A stretch of 64,000 bases of DNA from the NCBI RefSeq assembly GCF_000359125.1, contig NZ_CAAF010000069.1, forward strand, positions 1 to 64,000, given 5' to 3'. This document shows, piece by piece, positions 26,397 through 35,195 of the stretch (position 1 is its first letter; every line of letters begins with the position of its first letter). A program made the translations under genes and the position numbers. The stretch comes from Mesorhizobium sp. STM 4661. Its GTDB lineage: Bacteria; Pseudomonadota; Alphaproteobacteria; Rhizobiales; Rhizobiaceae. The notes below the pieces were generated by a model. It saw only the letters and a program-made list of their open reading frames with translations. It was not told where the DNA came from and did not search any database.

Positions 26397-27344
26397 TCAG
26401 ATCATCCAAGGGGCGTAGACGGGCGCATAGACCGCGCTCATCTCAGCGGCACGGCCGCGCTCGCGGCGCGTCGTCTCGACGATCTCGAAGGCCGAACGAT
26501 CCGACAAAAGGCGGCGCAGCGCCGCCGCGTTCAGCCTGTGGCCGCCACGATACGAGCGGAAGCAGCCGATGAACCGGGCGCCGGCCAGCGCCAGATCGCC
26601 CATGGCGTCCAGCGTCTTGTGGCGGGCGAACTCGTTGGGATAGCGCAGGCCTCCCATATTGATCACTCGGTTGTCGTCGCCGATCACCAGCGAGTTCTCC
26701 AGCGACGAGCCGAGTGCATAGCCGGCTGCCCATAGCCGCTCCACATCCTTCATGAAACCAAAGGTGCGGGCCCGCGCGATATCGCGGCGGAAAATATCGG
26801 GATTGATGTCGGATGCGAAGAGCTGACGGCCGATCGCCGGGCTTTCGAAATCGATCTCGATTTCGAAACGCGTGCCGTCATAGGGCCTGAATTCCGCCCA
26901 GGACGCACCGTTTTCGATGCGAACCGGCTTGACCACCCGGATATACCGGCGCTTGACAGGCAGCGTATCGATGCCGACGTGGTCCACGGCCTCCACGAAC
27001 GGCATCGCGCTGCCGTCGAGGATCGGAACCTCGTGGCCGTCGATTTCGATGACGATGTTGTCGATGCCAAGACCGAAGACCGTGGCCATCAGATGTTCGA
27101 CGGTGGCAATATGCTCGCCTCCGGGGTCGCCGAGCATGGTGCACAGATCGGTGGCGCCGACTTCGGCGACAAGCGCACGGAATTCGCGGCTCTCGCTTCC
27201 GTTTGAAAGCTGGAACACCACGCCCGTATCGGCGTCTGCCGGCAGGAAATGAACGGTAACGGGTCTGCCGCTGTGAACGCCGGTACCGGTCAGCGTCGCA
27301 CGCGATTTAAGTGTCGTCTGGTAGTCCTGCAAGACAAACCCCAT
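26397..27344 (-). CDS. lpxC: UDP-3-O-acyl-N-acetylglucosamine deacetylase LpxC
   Basis: A 315-residue zinc deacetylase that performs the committed step of lipid A synthesis. The first zinc motif is VEHLMATVFGLGIDN, and the second is FARHKTLDAMGDLALAG with the HKxxD ligands. FVEAVDHVGI and the conserved GFMKDVERLWAAGYALGSSLENS region are in place. MGFVLQDYQTTLKSRATLTG is the start chosen at 27344; earlier in-frame codons to 27434 are not conserved in character. It follows ftsZ, separated by 276 bases that hold a strong hairpin, so it may have its own promoter. Confidence 0.97.
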   Translation of the reverse strand: MGFVLQDYQTTLKSRATLTGTGVHSGRPVTVHFLPADADTGVVFQLSNGSESREFRALVAEVGATDLCTMLGDPGGEHIATVEHLMATVFGLGIDNIVIEIDGHEVPILDGSAMPFVEAVDHVGIDTLPVKRRYIRVVKPVRIENGASWAEFRPYDGTRFEIEIDFESPAIGRQLFASDINPDIFRRDIARARTFGFMKDVERLWAAGYALGSSLENSLVIGDDNRVINMGGLRYPNEFARHKTLDAMGDLALAGARFIGCFRSYRGGHRLNAAALRRLLSDRSAFEIVETTRRERGRAAEMSAVYAPVYAPWMI

Positions 27345-27561
27345 AGCCCATGCTGCCCAAGTCCGCTTTGTCGGCCCCAAGGGCGCGGCACTTGATTGAT
27401 CGGCAGGCAGGGCCACTTCCCCGAATCCCGGCAAACCGATGTTGGTCGCGGGAAGATAGTGATCCGGCAGGGAGACTCCAAATCACGGTTTCTTACTCTT
27501 TGTAACCACGACCTAGAGTGAACGTGGCATCGTAACACTATGTTTTACAAGGATTTTCCAA

Positions 27562-27597
27562 GTTAACAGGCAAACAATCTTTTGCTTGCCTGTTAAC
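27562..27597 (-). terminator. Perfect 12-bp inverted repeat after ftsZ
   Basis: GTTAACAGGCAA (27562-27573) pairs exactly with TTGCCTGTTAAC (27586-27597) around a 12-base loop. The palindrome CTGTTAACAG at 27610-27619, right after the ftsZ stop, repeats the same half-site. It is placed to end or attenuate the dcw transcript before lpxC, though the stem is AT-containing and no clean U-tract follows. A protein-binding role for the repeated GTTAACAGG is also possible. Confidence 0.5.
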
Positions 27598-27620
27598 ATT
27601 TGTTACGGACTGTTAACAGG

Positions 27621-29273
27621 TCAATTGGCCTGGCGGCGCAGGAATGCCGGAATCTCCAACTGATCGTCTTCCTGCATGGTCCTGGCCTGCGGCGTCAGCC
27701 GGCCCTGATCGTCCAACTGGCCGCGGCGCGGCGCGTAAAGCTGCGGATCCTGGCTGGCGAGGCGGCGCACTTCGGGGGCCGCCTGGCGCAGCTTTGGTTC
27801 ACGCGGCTGTGCCGGCTGCAGCCGTGCGGGCTCCTCTTCGCGGCGGGTCAGGCCGCTTGTCAGGCGCTTGATCAGGCCCATCGGCCCGCTGCTCTCATGA
27901 TCGGCCGGACGGGCCTTGGCTTCCAATTCTGCCTTCACGACAGGCGGAAAATCCTCCACACGCGGCATGCGCTGGGGTGCCGCGGCCACCGTCTGAAGCA
28001 CTTCACGCTGCGGCATCGCCTGCTGAACCACCGGCTGCAGCATCGGCTGCGGCTGGGCGGGCGGCGCCTGGAAGATCTTGCTCTGCGGGCGGAAGTCTTC
28101 CGCCTGGGCAACCGGTGCGGGACGCGCCATCGCCGCCGCATTCGCCTCGGCAAGCTGGATCGCCTCGGCAACCGGATCGGCCGCGCGTGGCTCATAGACG
28201 GCCTGGACGGGGGCCGGACGGCTTTCCGTGACCGGGACCGCCGGGCGGTTGACCGGCTTTGGCGGCGCCGCGCGGATGGCGATCGGCGCGGCGGCGATTT
28301 CAGCCGCCGATTTGTCGATGCCGGTAGCGACCACCGAGACACGGATGACGCCTTCGAGATCCTCGTCGAACGTCGCGCCCAGGATGATGTTGGCGTCCTG
28401 GTCGACCTCCTCGCGAATGCGGGTCGCCGCCTCGTCGACCTCGAACAGGGTGAGATCGCGACCGCCGGTGATCGAGATCAGCAGGCCCTTGGCGCCCTTC
28501 ATCGAGGTCTCGTCGAGCAGCGGGTTGGCGATCGCGGCTTCGGCGGCGGCCATGGCGCGGCCCTCGCCGGATGCCTCGCCCGTGCCCATCATCGCCTTGC
28601 CCATCTCGCGCATGACCGAGCGGACATCGGCGAAGTCGAGGTTGATCAGCCCTTCCTTGACCATCAGGTCGGTGATGCAGGCGACACCGGAATAGAGCAC
28701 CTGGTCGGCCATGGCGAAGGCATCGGCGAAGGTCGTCTTGTCATTGGCCAGCCGGAACAGGTTCTGGTTGGGGATGACGATCAGGGTGTCGACGCATTTC
28801 TGCAGTTCCTCGATGCCCATGTCGGCCGTCTTCATGCGGCGCTGGCCCTCGAAATGGAACGGCTTGGTGACGACGCCGACCGTGAGGATGCCCTTTTCAC
28901 GGGCGGCACGCGCAACCACCGGAGCCGCTCCCGTGCCGGTGCCGCCGCCCATGCCGGCGGTGACGAAGCACATATGGGTGTTCGACAGATGATCGATGAT
29001 CTCGTCGATGCATTCCTCCGCCGCCGCGCGCCCGACTTCCGGCTGCGATCCCGCGCCCAGACCCTCGGTGACATGCGCGCCGAGCTGGATCAACCGCTCC
29101 GCCTTGGACATGGTCAGCGCCTGTGCGTCGGTGTTGGCCACGACGAACTCGACACCGCGCAAGCCCGCGGTGATCATGTTGTTGACGGCATTGCCGCCGC
29201 CGCCGCCGACACCGAACACGGTGATGCGCGGCTTGAGCTCGGTGATGTCCGGCTTCTGCAGATTGATGGTCAT
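27621..29273 (-). CDS. ftsZ: Cell division protein FtsZ
   Basis: A 550-residue tubulin-like GTPase, long because of an extended Pro/Ala/Gln-rich linker (about residues 320-535). The GTPase core shows GVGGGGGNAVNNMI, the tubulin signature GGGTGTG and the T7-loop NLDFADVRSVM. The C-terminal peptide ends LEIPAFLRRQAN, which matches the conserved alphaproteobacterial FtsZ tail that binds FtsA and other partners. FtsZ forms the Z-ring at midcell. It is 66 bases downstream of ftsA. Confidence 0.98.
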   Translation of the reverse strand: MTINLQKPDITELKPRITVFGVGGGGGNAVNNMITAGLRGVEFVVANTDAQALTMSKAERLIQLGAHVTEGLGAGSQPEVGRAAAEECIDEIIDHLSNTHMCFVTAGMGGGTGTGAAPVVARAAREKGILTVGVVTKPFHFEGQRRMKTADMGIEELQKCVDTLIVIPNQNLFRLANDKTTFADAFAMADQVLYSGVACITDLMVKEGLINLDFADVRSVMREMGKAMMGTGEASGEGRAMAAAEAAIANPLLDETSMKGAKGLLISITGGRDLTLFEVDEAATRIREEVDQDANIILGATFDEDLEGVIRVSVVATGIDKSAAEIAAAPIAIRAAPPKPVNRPAVPVTESRPAPVQAVYEPRAADPVAEAIQLAEANAAAMARPAPVAQAEDFRPQSKIFQAPPAQPQPMLQPVVQQAMPQREVLQTVAAAPQRMPRVEDFPPVVKAELEAKARPADHESSGPMGLIKRLTSGLTRREEEPARLQPAQPREPKLRQAAPEVRRLASQDPQLYAPRRGQLDDQGRLTPQARTMQEDDQLEIPAFLRRQAN

Positions 29274-29339
29274 TGTCTCCGTCCTTTGCCTTTCACGCCG
29301 CTTCGCCGCCGCGGCCGCCTATGGGGCTGCCCCCGTCAA

Positions 29340-30647
29340 TTAGAAACTGTCTCTCAACCACTGACTCATTCGATGCAGTTTTCCGCCCGTTCCGGTCATT
29401 CTAAGACCGGAAATGCCTTTCGCCGGATGGCTCTCGAAGCTCGCCATCTGCGGGTAGATCAAAAGCCCGACCGGGGTCGAAAAAGCCGGCCCCTTGGCCG
29501 CCTCCGGCAGGCCGGCGACGCCAAGCGGCCGGCCGATGCGCACATTGCGTCCGAGAATGCGGCGCGCCGCCTCCGGCAGTCCGGAAAGCTGGCTGGCGCC
29601 ACCGGTGAGCACCACCCGCTTGCCGACGGCATTGCCGTAGCCGGATTTGTTCAGCCGGTCGCGCAATAGTTCGAGCGTCTCGTCGATGCGCGCGCGGATG
29701 ATGCGCGTCATCACCGACCGCGGTACCTGCAACGGCACCTCGCCTTCCTCGCCGATCGGCTGGATCGATACCAGGTCGCGGTCGTCGGCACTGCCGGGCA
29801 GCGCCGAGCCATGCATCACCTTCAGCCGCTCGGCGGCATCGAGCGAGGTCGACAGGCCCTTGGCCATGTCCAGCGTAACGTGGTTGCCGCCGATGGCGAT
29901 GGCGTCGCCATGCACGAACTTGCCTTCCGAAAACACCGAGATCGTCGTGGTGCCGCCGCCCATGTCGATGCAGGCCGCGCCCATTTCGAGCTCGTCGTCG
30001 ACCAGCGCGGCCAGACCGCTGGCATAGGGCGTCGCCACCATGCGTTCGACCGACAGATGCGAGCGGTTGATGCAGAGCTCCAGATTGCGCAACGGGGCAG
30101 CGTCGCCCGTCAGCACATGCATGTCGACGCCGAGCTGCTCGCCGACCATGCCGCGCGGATCGCGCACGCCGCGCTCGGCGTCCAGCGAAAAGCCGACGGG
30201 AAGCGAATGGATCACCTCGCGCTCGGCCCTGAGCGCCTGTTTGGCGCCGGCGGCAAGCACGCGCTTGATGTCGGCCTCGTCGGCCTCATGGCCGCCAAGG
30301 TTGATGGTGGCCGAGAATGTCTCGCTCTTCAGCCGGCCGGCCGTCATGTTGACGATCAGCGAATCCACCGTCAGGCCGGCCATGCGCTCGGCGGCGTCGA
30401 CGGCAAGGCGGATGGCATGCTCGGCCCGGTCGAGATCGATGACGACGCCCGATTTCACGCCTTGCGACTTCTGGTGGCCGATGCCGATCACCTGGATGCG
30501 ATGCGAGCGCCCGCGCAAAAGCTTGCCGTCCTCGCGCGGCTTGAGCTTGGCCACCACGCAGCACACCTTGCTCGAGCCGACATCCAGCACCGTCAAGGTG
30601 CCGGACCGGCGCGACGAGGCATCGCTGTTGCCGCCAAGCCAGCTCAT
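29340..30647 (-). CDS. ftsA: Cell division protein FtsA
   Basis: A 435-residue actin-like protein that tethers FtsZ to the membrane. LTVLDVGSSKVCCVVAKL is the phosphate-1 region, AACIDMGGGTTTISVFSEG the phosphate-2 region, and VVLTGGASQLSGLPEAA the adenosine motif. The C-terminus HRMSQWLRDSF is an amphipathic membrane-targeting helix. Its start overlaps the ftsQ stop as ATGA. Confidence 0.98.
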   Translation of the reverse strand: MSWLGGNSDASSRRSGTLTVLDVGSSKVCCVVAKLKPREDGKLLRGRSHRIQVIGIGHQKSQGVKSGVVIDLDRAEHAIRLAVDAAERMAGLTVDSLIVNMTAGRLKSETFSATINLGGHEADEADIKRVLAAGAKQALRAEREVIHSLPVGFSLDAERGVRDPRGMVGEQLGVDMHVLTGDAAPLRNLELCINRSHLSVERMVATPYASGLAALVDDELEMGAACIDMGGGTTTISVFSEGKFVHGDAIAIGGNHVTLDMAKGLSTSLDAAERLKVMHGSALPGSADDRDLVSIQPIGEEGEVPLQVPRSVMTRIIRARIDETLELLRDRLNKSGYGNAVGKRVVLTGGASQLSGLPEAARRILGRNVRIGRPLGVAGLPEAAKGPAFSTPVGLLIYPQMASFESHPAKGISGLRMTGTGGKLHRMSQWLRDSF

Positions 30648-31585
30648 ATTTTCGTCTCCGGCTTGCGCTTCAGGATTTTAGGCTTTTCGTTGAGCGCGGC
30701 CTCGCGCTGCGTCGCCGCCTCAGGCGTCAGCTGGACGACGAGACGATCGGAAAGGCGCATGTCGACGGCGGCGATGTCGCGCGTCAAAAGCCCGTTCTCA
30801 TGGTCCATCCTGACCAGATCGGCGATCGCCTGATCCTCGCCATCCTCGGGAAGCTTGACGGTGATGCCGTTTTCCAGCTTCAGGTCCCAGCGCCGTTCAC
30901 CGATGCGGATATAGCCTTTGACCCGCGCGGCAAGCTCCGGATATTTCTTGATCCTGGCCAGGAAATCGGGCGCCTTGGCCGGCGCACCGGTGCCGATGAT
31001 CAGCGGCAGCAATGCCTGCTTGCCGCCGGAGAACGGCGCAATCACATTGCCGGACTTCTCAATGACGGAAAGCTCGCTGCCTTGCTGCCAGAGCGCGAAC
31101 GGCTCGCGCTCCTCGACGCGCACCTCCAGCGTATGCGGATAGACCTTGCGCACGGCCGCGACCTCGACCCAGGGCAGCGTGTCGATGCGTTCCCGCGCGG
31201 CTTCGGCATCGAAGCCGATCAGCGAGGTCCAGCCGTCGAGCTCCAGCCTGTCCAAGATATCGATCTCGGAGGTTTCGCGATTGCCGACCACCTTGATCTG
31301 ATCGACGGCAAAGCCGGTGCGGGCGGTGATGCCCTGGACGATGCCGTCGACATGTCCGCCGAGATAGGCGCCATAGGCGCTACCCGACACGAGCAGCGCC
31401 GCCGACAGGATGGCAGCGGAGAAAGGCGGCGCCTCGAAGTCGCCCTCGCCCAGGCGCGCCAGCACGCGCACCGGCCGGCGAAGCAGGCGCGGCAATACGA
31501 AATGGTCGAACGACAACGGCATGCCGAACAGCGTCGGCCCGGCCGCGCCCTTCTCCTTGCCCTGTCCCCACCTCAACGCAAACAC
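30644..31585 (-). CDS. ftsQ: Cell division protein FtsQ
   Basis: A 313-residue bitopic division protein. It has a basic cytoplasmic N-terminus, one transmembrane segment (FSAAILSAALLVSGSAYGAYLG), a POTRA-like domain starting at GFAVDQIKVVGNRETSEIDI and the FtsQ beta domain. GTG at 31585 is chosen because GGAGG is eight bases ahead; this overlaps the ddlB end by 13 bases. In-frame starts at 31606 (upstream) and 31522 (ATG) are alternatives. It links early and late divisome proteins. Confidence 0.93.
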   Translation of the reverse strand: MFALRWGQGKEKGAAGPTLFGMPLSFDHFVLPRLLRRPVRVLARLGEGDFEAPPFSAAILSAALLVSGSAYGAYLGGHVDGIVQGITARTGFAVDQIKVVGNRETSEIDILDRLELDGWTSLIGFDAEAARERIDTLPWVEVAAVRKVYPHTLEVRVEEREPFALWQQGSELSVIEKSGNVIAPFSGGKQALLPLIIGTGAPAKAPDFLARIKKYPELAARVKGYIRIGERRWDLKLENGITVKLPEDGEDQAIADLVRMDHENGLLTRDIAAVDMRLSDRLVVQLTPEAATQREAALNEKPKILKRKPETKI

Positions 31586-32499
31586 GAAGCGTCCTCCACC
31601 ATCCAACTCAACAAATCGCCGAACGAGTGTCCCGCGTGCGCGGCGATTTCAGGCACCAAGGATGTCGGCGTCATGCCAGGCTGAGTGTTGATCTCAAGCC
31701 AGACAATTTCGCCGTTTTCGGAGTGACGATCGTCATAGCGGAAGTCCGACCGGGAAACGCCCCGGCAACCGACAGCTTGGTGAGCCTTGAGCGCCAGTGT
31801 CTGTATTTTTTGGTAAATATTCGGTGAAATTTTTGCCGGGCATTCGTGTTTTGATCCGCCCGCGACGTATTTTGAATCATAGTCGTAGAAGGAATGGCCG
31901 GTCGGGATGATCTCGCAGACGCCGAGCGCCACATCGCCCATCACCGCGCAAGTCAGCTCCCGCCCGTGAATGTAGCGCTCCACCATCACCGTATCGCCAT
32001 ATTTCCAGTCGGACGAGCCGAGGACCTGCGGCGGATGCGACTGGCCCTCATGCACGATGACGACGCCGAAGCTCGACCCTTCGCTGACCGGCTTGACCAC
32101 ATAGGGCGGCTTCATCGGATGCTTGTTCTGAATGGCGAAGCGATCGGCCACCTTCGATTCCGCCACCGGAACGCCGGCGGCCTTGGCGATCTTCTTGGCC
32201 TGCTCCTTGTTCATGGCAAGCGCCGAAGCGAGCACGCCGGAATGGGTATAGGCAATTCCCAGATATTCGAGGATGCCCTGGATGGTGCCGTCCTCGCCGA
32301 AAGGGCCATGCAGCGCATTGAAGGCGACGTCGGGCTTGAGCTCGACCAGCACCGATCCGACATCGCGCGAGACATCGACGCGAGTGACCCGGTAGCCTTC
32401 ATTCTCGAGCGCATCGGCACACGCCTTCCCCGAAGACAGAGACACGGGCCGCTCGGACGAGAATCCTCCCAGCAGAACGGCCACATGCTTGCTTTTCAT
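31573..32499 (-). CDS. ddlB: D-alanine--D-alanine ligase
   Basis: A 308-residue ATP-grasp enzyme. VAVLLGGFSSERPVSLSSG is the N-terminal D-Ala site, PYVVKPVSEGSSFGVVIVHE the ATP-grasp lysine region, and WLEINTQPGMTPTSLVPEIA the metal-binding motif. It makes the D-Ala-D-Ala dipeptide used by MurF. The gene is separated from murB by 324 bases, the largest gap inside the dcw cluster, so a promoter there is possible. Confidence 0.97.
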   Translation of the reverse strand: MKSKHVAVLLGGFSSERPVSLSSGKACADALENEGYRVTRVDVSRDVGSVLVELKPDVAFNALHGPFGEDGTIQGILEYLGIAYTHSGVLASALAMNKEQAKKIAKAAGVPVAESKVADRFAIQNKHPMKPPYVVKPVSEGSSFGVVIVHEGQSHPPQVLGSSDWKYGDTVMVERYIHGRELTCAVMGDVALGVCEIIPTGHSFYDYDSKYVAGGSKHECPAKISPNIYQKIQTLALKAHQAVGCRGVSRSDFRYDDRHSENGEIVWLEINTQPGMTPTSLVPEIAAHAGHSFGDLLSWMVEDASCLR

Positions 32500-32823
32500 T
32501 TCCCGTCATCCCCTATCACGGCGGGCCTGCATCTTTCGATCAGAGCGGTCTTTGCTCTCACGATTTCCGCGACTTTGAGTCCGAGTCTCCCGGCAGGTTG
32601 CCCCCCAGACGGAAAACGCGGGAAACGCGTCGAACGACTCAAATCAGGAAACGCTTTCAGGCAGAGAATCAGAGAGTTGATTCGCTGGCAAGTGCTTACG
32701 ATTCCGAGGGATTCACTTTCCGTAAAAACGGCCGCAAAAACTGCGTTGTGAGTCTTTGGCGCAACGGTCGCGCGGCGATTTCAGACCGTTTAAGTTCAAG
32801 CATCACATGAACGTCAGCTCGCG
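32500..32823. other. 324-base gap between murB and ddlB
   Basis: No convincing gene is visible on either strand. The stretch is less GC-rich than its neighbours, which would suit a promoter for ddlB-ftsQAZ. I could not pick a clear -35/-10 pair or a repeat in it. Confidence 0.5.
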
Positions 32824-33789
32824 CTAAAGTAACTGCCCGAGAAACTCCTGCACCGCGTGCCCCGGCCGGAACTCGCCGATGCGCTTGATTTCCCATTGCA
32901 GCCGGATGCCTGAATTTTCGAGCACGCGCGTGCGCACCGTCTCGCCGAGATATTCAAGGTCGTAGCCGGTCGCGATTCCCGTGTTGATCATGAAGTTGCA
33001 ATGCATCGGCGACATCTGCGCGCCGCCGATCATCAGCCCCCGGCACCCCGCCTTGTCGATCTCCTTCCAGGCCGAGGTGCCTTCCGGATTCTTGAAGGTC
33101 GAGCCGCCGGTCTTTTCGCGGATCGGCTGCACGGTCTCGCGATGATGCTGGACGGCATCCATCGCCGCCTTGATGGTGGCCTTGTCGTCCAGGCTGCCTT
33201 CGAACAGGGCCGAGGTGAAGATCAGCCCGCAAGGTGCAGCCGAATGGCGATAGGCGTAGCCCATATCGGCGTTGCTCAGCGTGTGCATATTGCCCTTGCG
33301 GTCGAGGGCCCGAACCTCGACGACGCGATCGCGCGTCTCGACGCCATTGGCGCCGGCGTTCATCCGCAGCGCGCCGCCGATGGCGCCTGGAATGCCGTGG
33401 TAGAAGTGGAAGCCGCCAATGCCGGCTTCGTAGGCGACGGCGGCAACGCGCTTGTCGGGCGTGGCAGCACCTGCCTTGATCGTCGTCGGGCCGATCGCCT
33501 CGGCCTCGCCAAAACCCTTGGCCGAAAGCCGGATGACGAAGCCCGCCACGCCGCCATCGCGCACCAGAAGGTTCGAGCCGACACCGACGATGGTCAGCGG
33601 GATCTCTTCGGGAACCGCCCTCAGGAACGCGGCGAGATCGTCCTCGTCCGCTGGCTGGAACAGCGCGTCGGCCAGTCCGCCGGCGCGGAACCAGGTGATC
33701 TTGTCCATTTCGGCATTGGGCGTGATGCGGCCGCGCAGGCCGGCAAGCCGGTCGCCAAGCTTGTCGATCAACGCCTGGCCGCGCATCAT
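32824..33789 (-). CDS. murB: UDP-N-acetylmuramate dehydrogenase MurB
   Basis: A 321-residue FAD enzyme of the type I family. ITPNAEMDKITWFRAGGLAD opens the FAD domain, IVGVGSNLLVRDGGVAGFVIR is the FAD-binding loop, and GIPGAIGGALRMNAGANGVET is strongly conserved. KTGGSTFKNPEG carries the catalytic Ser region. It reduces UDP-GlcNAc-enolpyruvate to UDP-MurNAc. ATG at 33789 overlaps the murC stop (ATGA), which decides it over upstream in-frame codons. Confidence 0.97.
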   Translation of the reverse strand: MMRGQALIDKLGDRLAGLRGRITPNAEMDKITWFRAGGLADALFQPADEDDLAAFLRAVPEEIPLTIVGVGSNLLVRDGGVAGFVIRLSAKGFGEAEAIGPTTIKAGAATPDKRVAAVAYEAGIGGFHFYHGIPGAIGGALRMNAGANGVETRDRVVEVRALDRKGNMHTLSNADMGYAYRHSAAPCGLIFTSALFEGSLDDKATIKAAMDAVQHHRETVQPIREKTGGSTFKNPEGTSAWKEIDKAGCRGLMIGGAQMSPMHCNFMINTGIATGYDLEYLGETVRTRVLENSGIRLQWEIKRIGEFRPGHAVQEFLGQLL

Positions 33790-35195
33790 GACGCGCTTCC
33801 GCCGAGTTCCCTGGGCAGCGCATAGGCCCATTGGGTGATGTTGCCGGCGCCGAGAAAGATCACGAAATCGCCCGGTTTGGCCAGATCGCGGATAACCGGC
33901 GCGATTGCCGCGGGGCCTTCGATGTAGCGGGCGTCGCGATGGCCGCCGGCGCGGATGCGCGACACCAGCGCATCCGATGTCACCCCGTCGATCGGCTCTT
34001 CGCCTGCCGCGTAGACCGGCGCCACCATCACGGTGTCGGCGTCGTTGAAGCAGGCGGAAAACTCGTTGAACAGATCATGCAGCCGGGTGAAGCGATGCGG
34101 CTGGGCAATGGCGATGACACGGCCCTTGGTGGCGCTGCGCGCCGCCTTCAGCACCGCCGATATCTCGACCGGGTGGTGGCCGTAATCGTCGAACACGTCG
34201 ACGCCGTTCCACGAGCCTGTATGGGTGAAGCGGCGCTTGACGCCGGCGAAGGACGACAGGCCCTTCTTGATCGCCTCGGCGGACAGGCCGAGCTCATGCG
34301 CCACGGCAATCGCCGCCGTCGCGTTGGAGACGTTGTGAAGGCCAGGCATCGGCAGGCGCAGATCGGTAATCGTCGTCTGGCCGCGCGTCTTGCGGTCGCG
34401 GATCACCACGTCGAACTCCGAGGTCGCACCCGCCATGCGGTGGTTGGTGAAGCGCACATCGGCCTGCGCATTCTCGCCATAGGTGATCACGCGCCGGTCC
34501 TCGATGCGGCCGACCAGCGCCTGCACCTCCGGATGGTCGGTGCACATGACGCCGAAGCCGTAGAACGGCACGTTCTCGACGAACTGGCGGAACGCCTCGC
34601 GCACATTATCGAAGGAGCCGTAGTGGTCGAGATGCTCGGGGTCGATGTTGGTGACGACGGCGATATCGGCCGGCAACTTCAGGAACGTGCCGTCGCTCTC
34701 GTCGGCCTCGACCACCATCCATTCGCCGTCGCCCATGCGGGCGTTGGTGCCATAGGCATTGATGATGCCGCCATTGATGACGGTCGGGTCGAGCCCGCCG
34801 GCTTCGAGCAGCGTCGCCACCATCGAGGTCGTCGTCGTCTTGCCATGCGTGCCGCCGATGGCCACCGCTTGCCGGAAGCGCATCAATTCAGCCAACATTT
34901 CCGCGCGCCGCACGATGGGCAGCAGCTTTTCGCGCGCGGCCTTCAGTTCCGGATTGGATTTCTTGATCGCGGTCGAGACGACGATCACCTCGGCGTCGCC
35001 GAGATTTTCTTCCTTGTGGCCGATAAAGCATTCGATGCCCTTGTCGCGCAGGCGCTGCACATTGGCGCTGTCGGCCTGGTCGGATCCCTGCACCTTGTAG
35101 CCGAGATTATGCAGCACCTCGGCGATGCCGCTCATGCCAATGCCGCCAATGCCGATGAAATGCACAAGGCCGATCGTCCGCGGCATCTTCATCAA
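33786..35195 (-). CDS. murC: UDP-N-acetylmuramate--L-alanine ligase MurC
   Basis: A 469-residue Mur ligase. HFIGIGGIGMSGIAEVLHNL is the UDP-binding Rossmann start, AIGGTHGKTTTTSMVATLL the ATP P-loop, and VVEADESDGTFLKL the Mg-binding region. DDYGHHPVEI is typical of MurC. It adds L-Ala to UDP-MurNAc. Its start overlaps the murG stop as ATGA. Confidence 0.98.
   Translation of the reverse strand: MMKMPRTIGLVHFIGIGGIGMSGIAEVLHNLGYKVQGSDQADSANVQRLRDKGIECFIGHKEENLGDAEVIVVSTAIKKSNPELKAAREKLLPIVRRAEMLAELMRFRQAVAIGGTHGKTTTTSMVATLLEAGGLDPTVINGGIINAYGTNARMGDGEWMVVEADESDGTFLKLPADIAVVTNIDPEHLDHYGSFDNVREAFRQFVENVPFYGFGVMCTDHPEVQALVGRIEDRRVITYGENAQADVRFTNHRMAGATSEFDVVIRDRKTRGQTTITDLRLPMPGLHNVSNATAAIAVAHELGLSAEAIKKGLSSFAGVKRRFTHTGSWNGVDVFDDYGHHPVEISAVLKAARSATKGRVIAIAQPHRFTRLHDLFNEFSACFNDADTVMVAPVYAAGEEPIDGVTSDALVSRIRAGGHRDARYIEGPAAIAPVIRDLAKPGDFVIFLGAGNITQWAYALPRELGGSAS

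Noticed and set aside
27562..27619. CtrA binding sites near ftsZ
   Set aside because: TTAA half-sites are present, but no TTAA-N7-TTAA spacing is found and the location is after the gene, not before it.
27600..29669. Long open frame antisense to ftsZ and the end of ftsA
   Set aside because: It mirrors real genes on the other strand. In GC-rich DNA the third-position bias keeps antisense frames open; the translation is Arg/His/Gly-rich without any domain.
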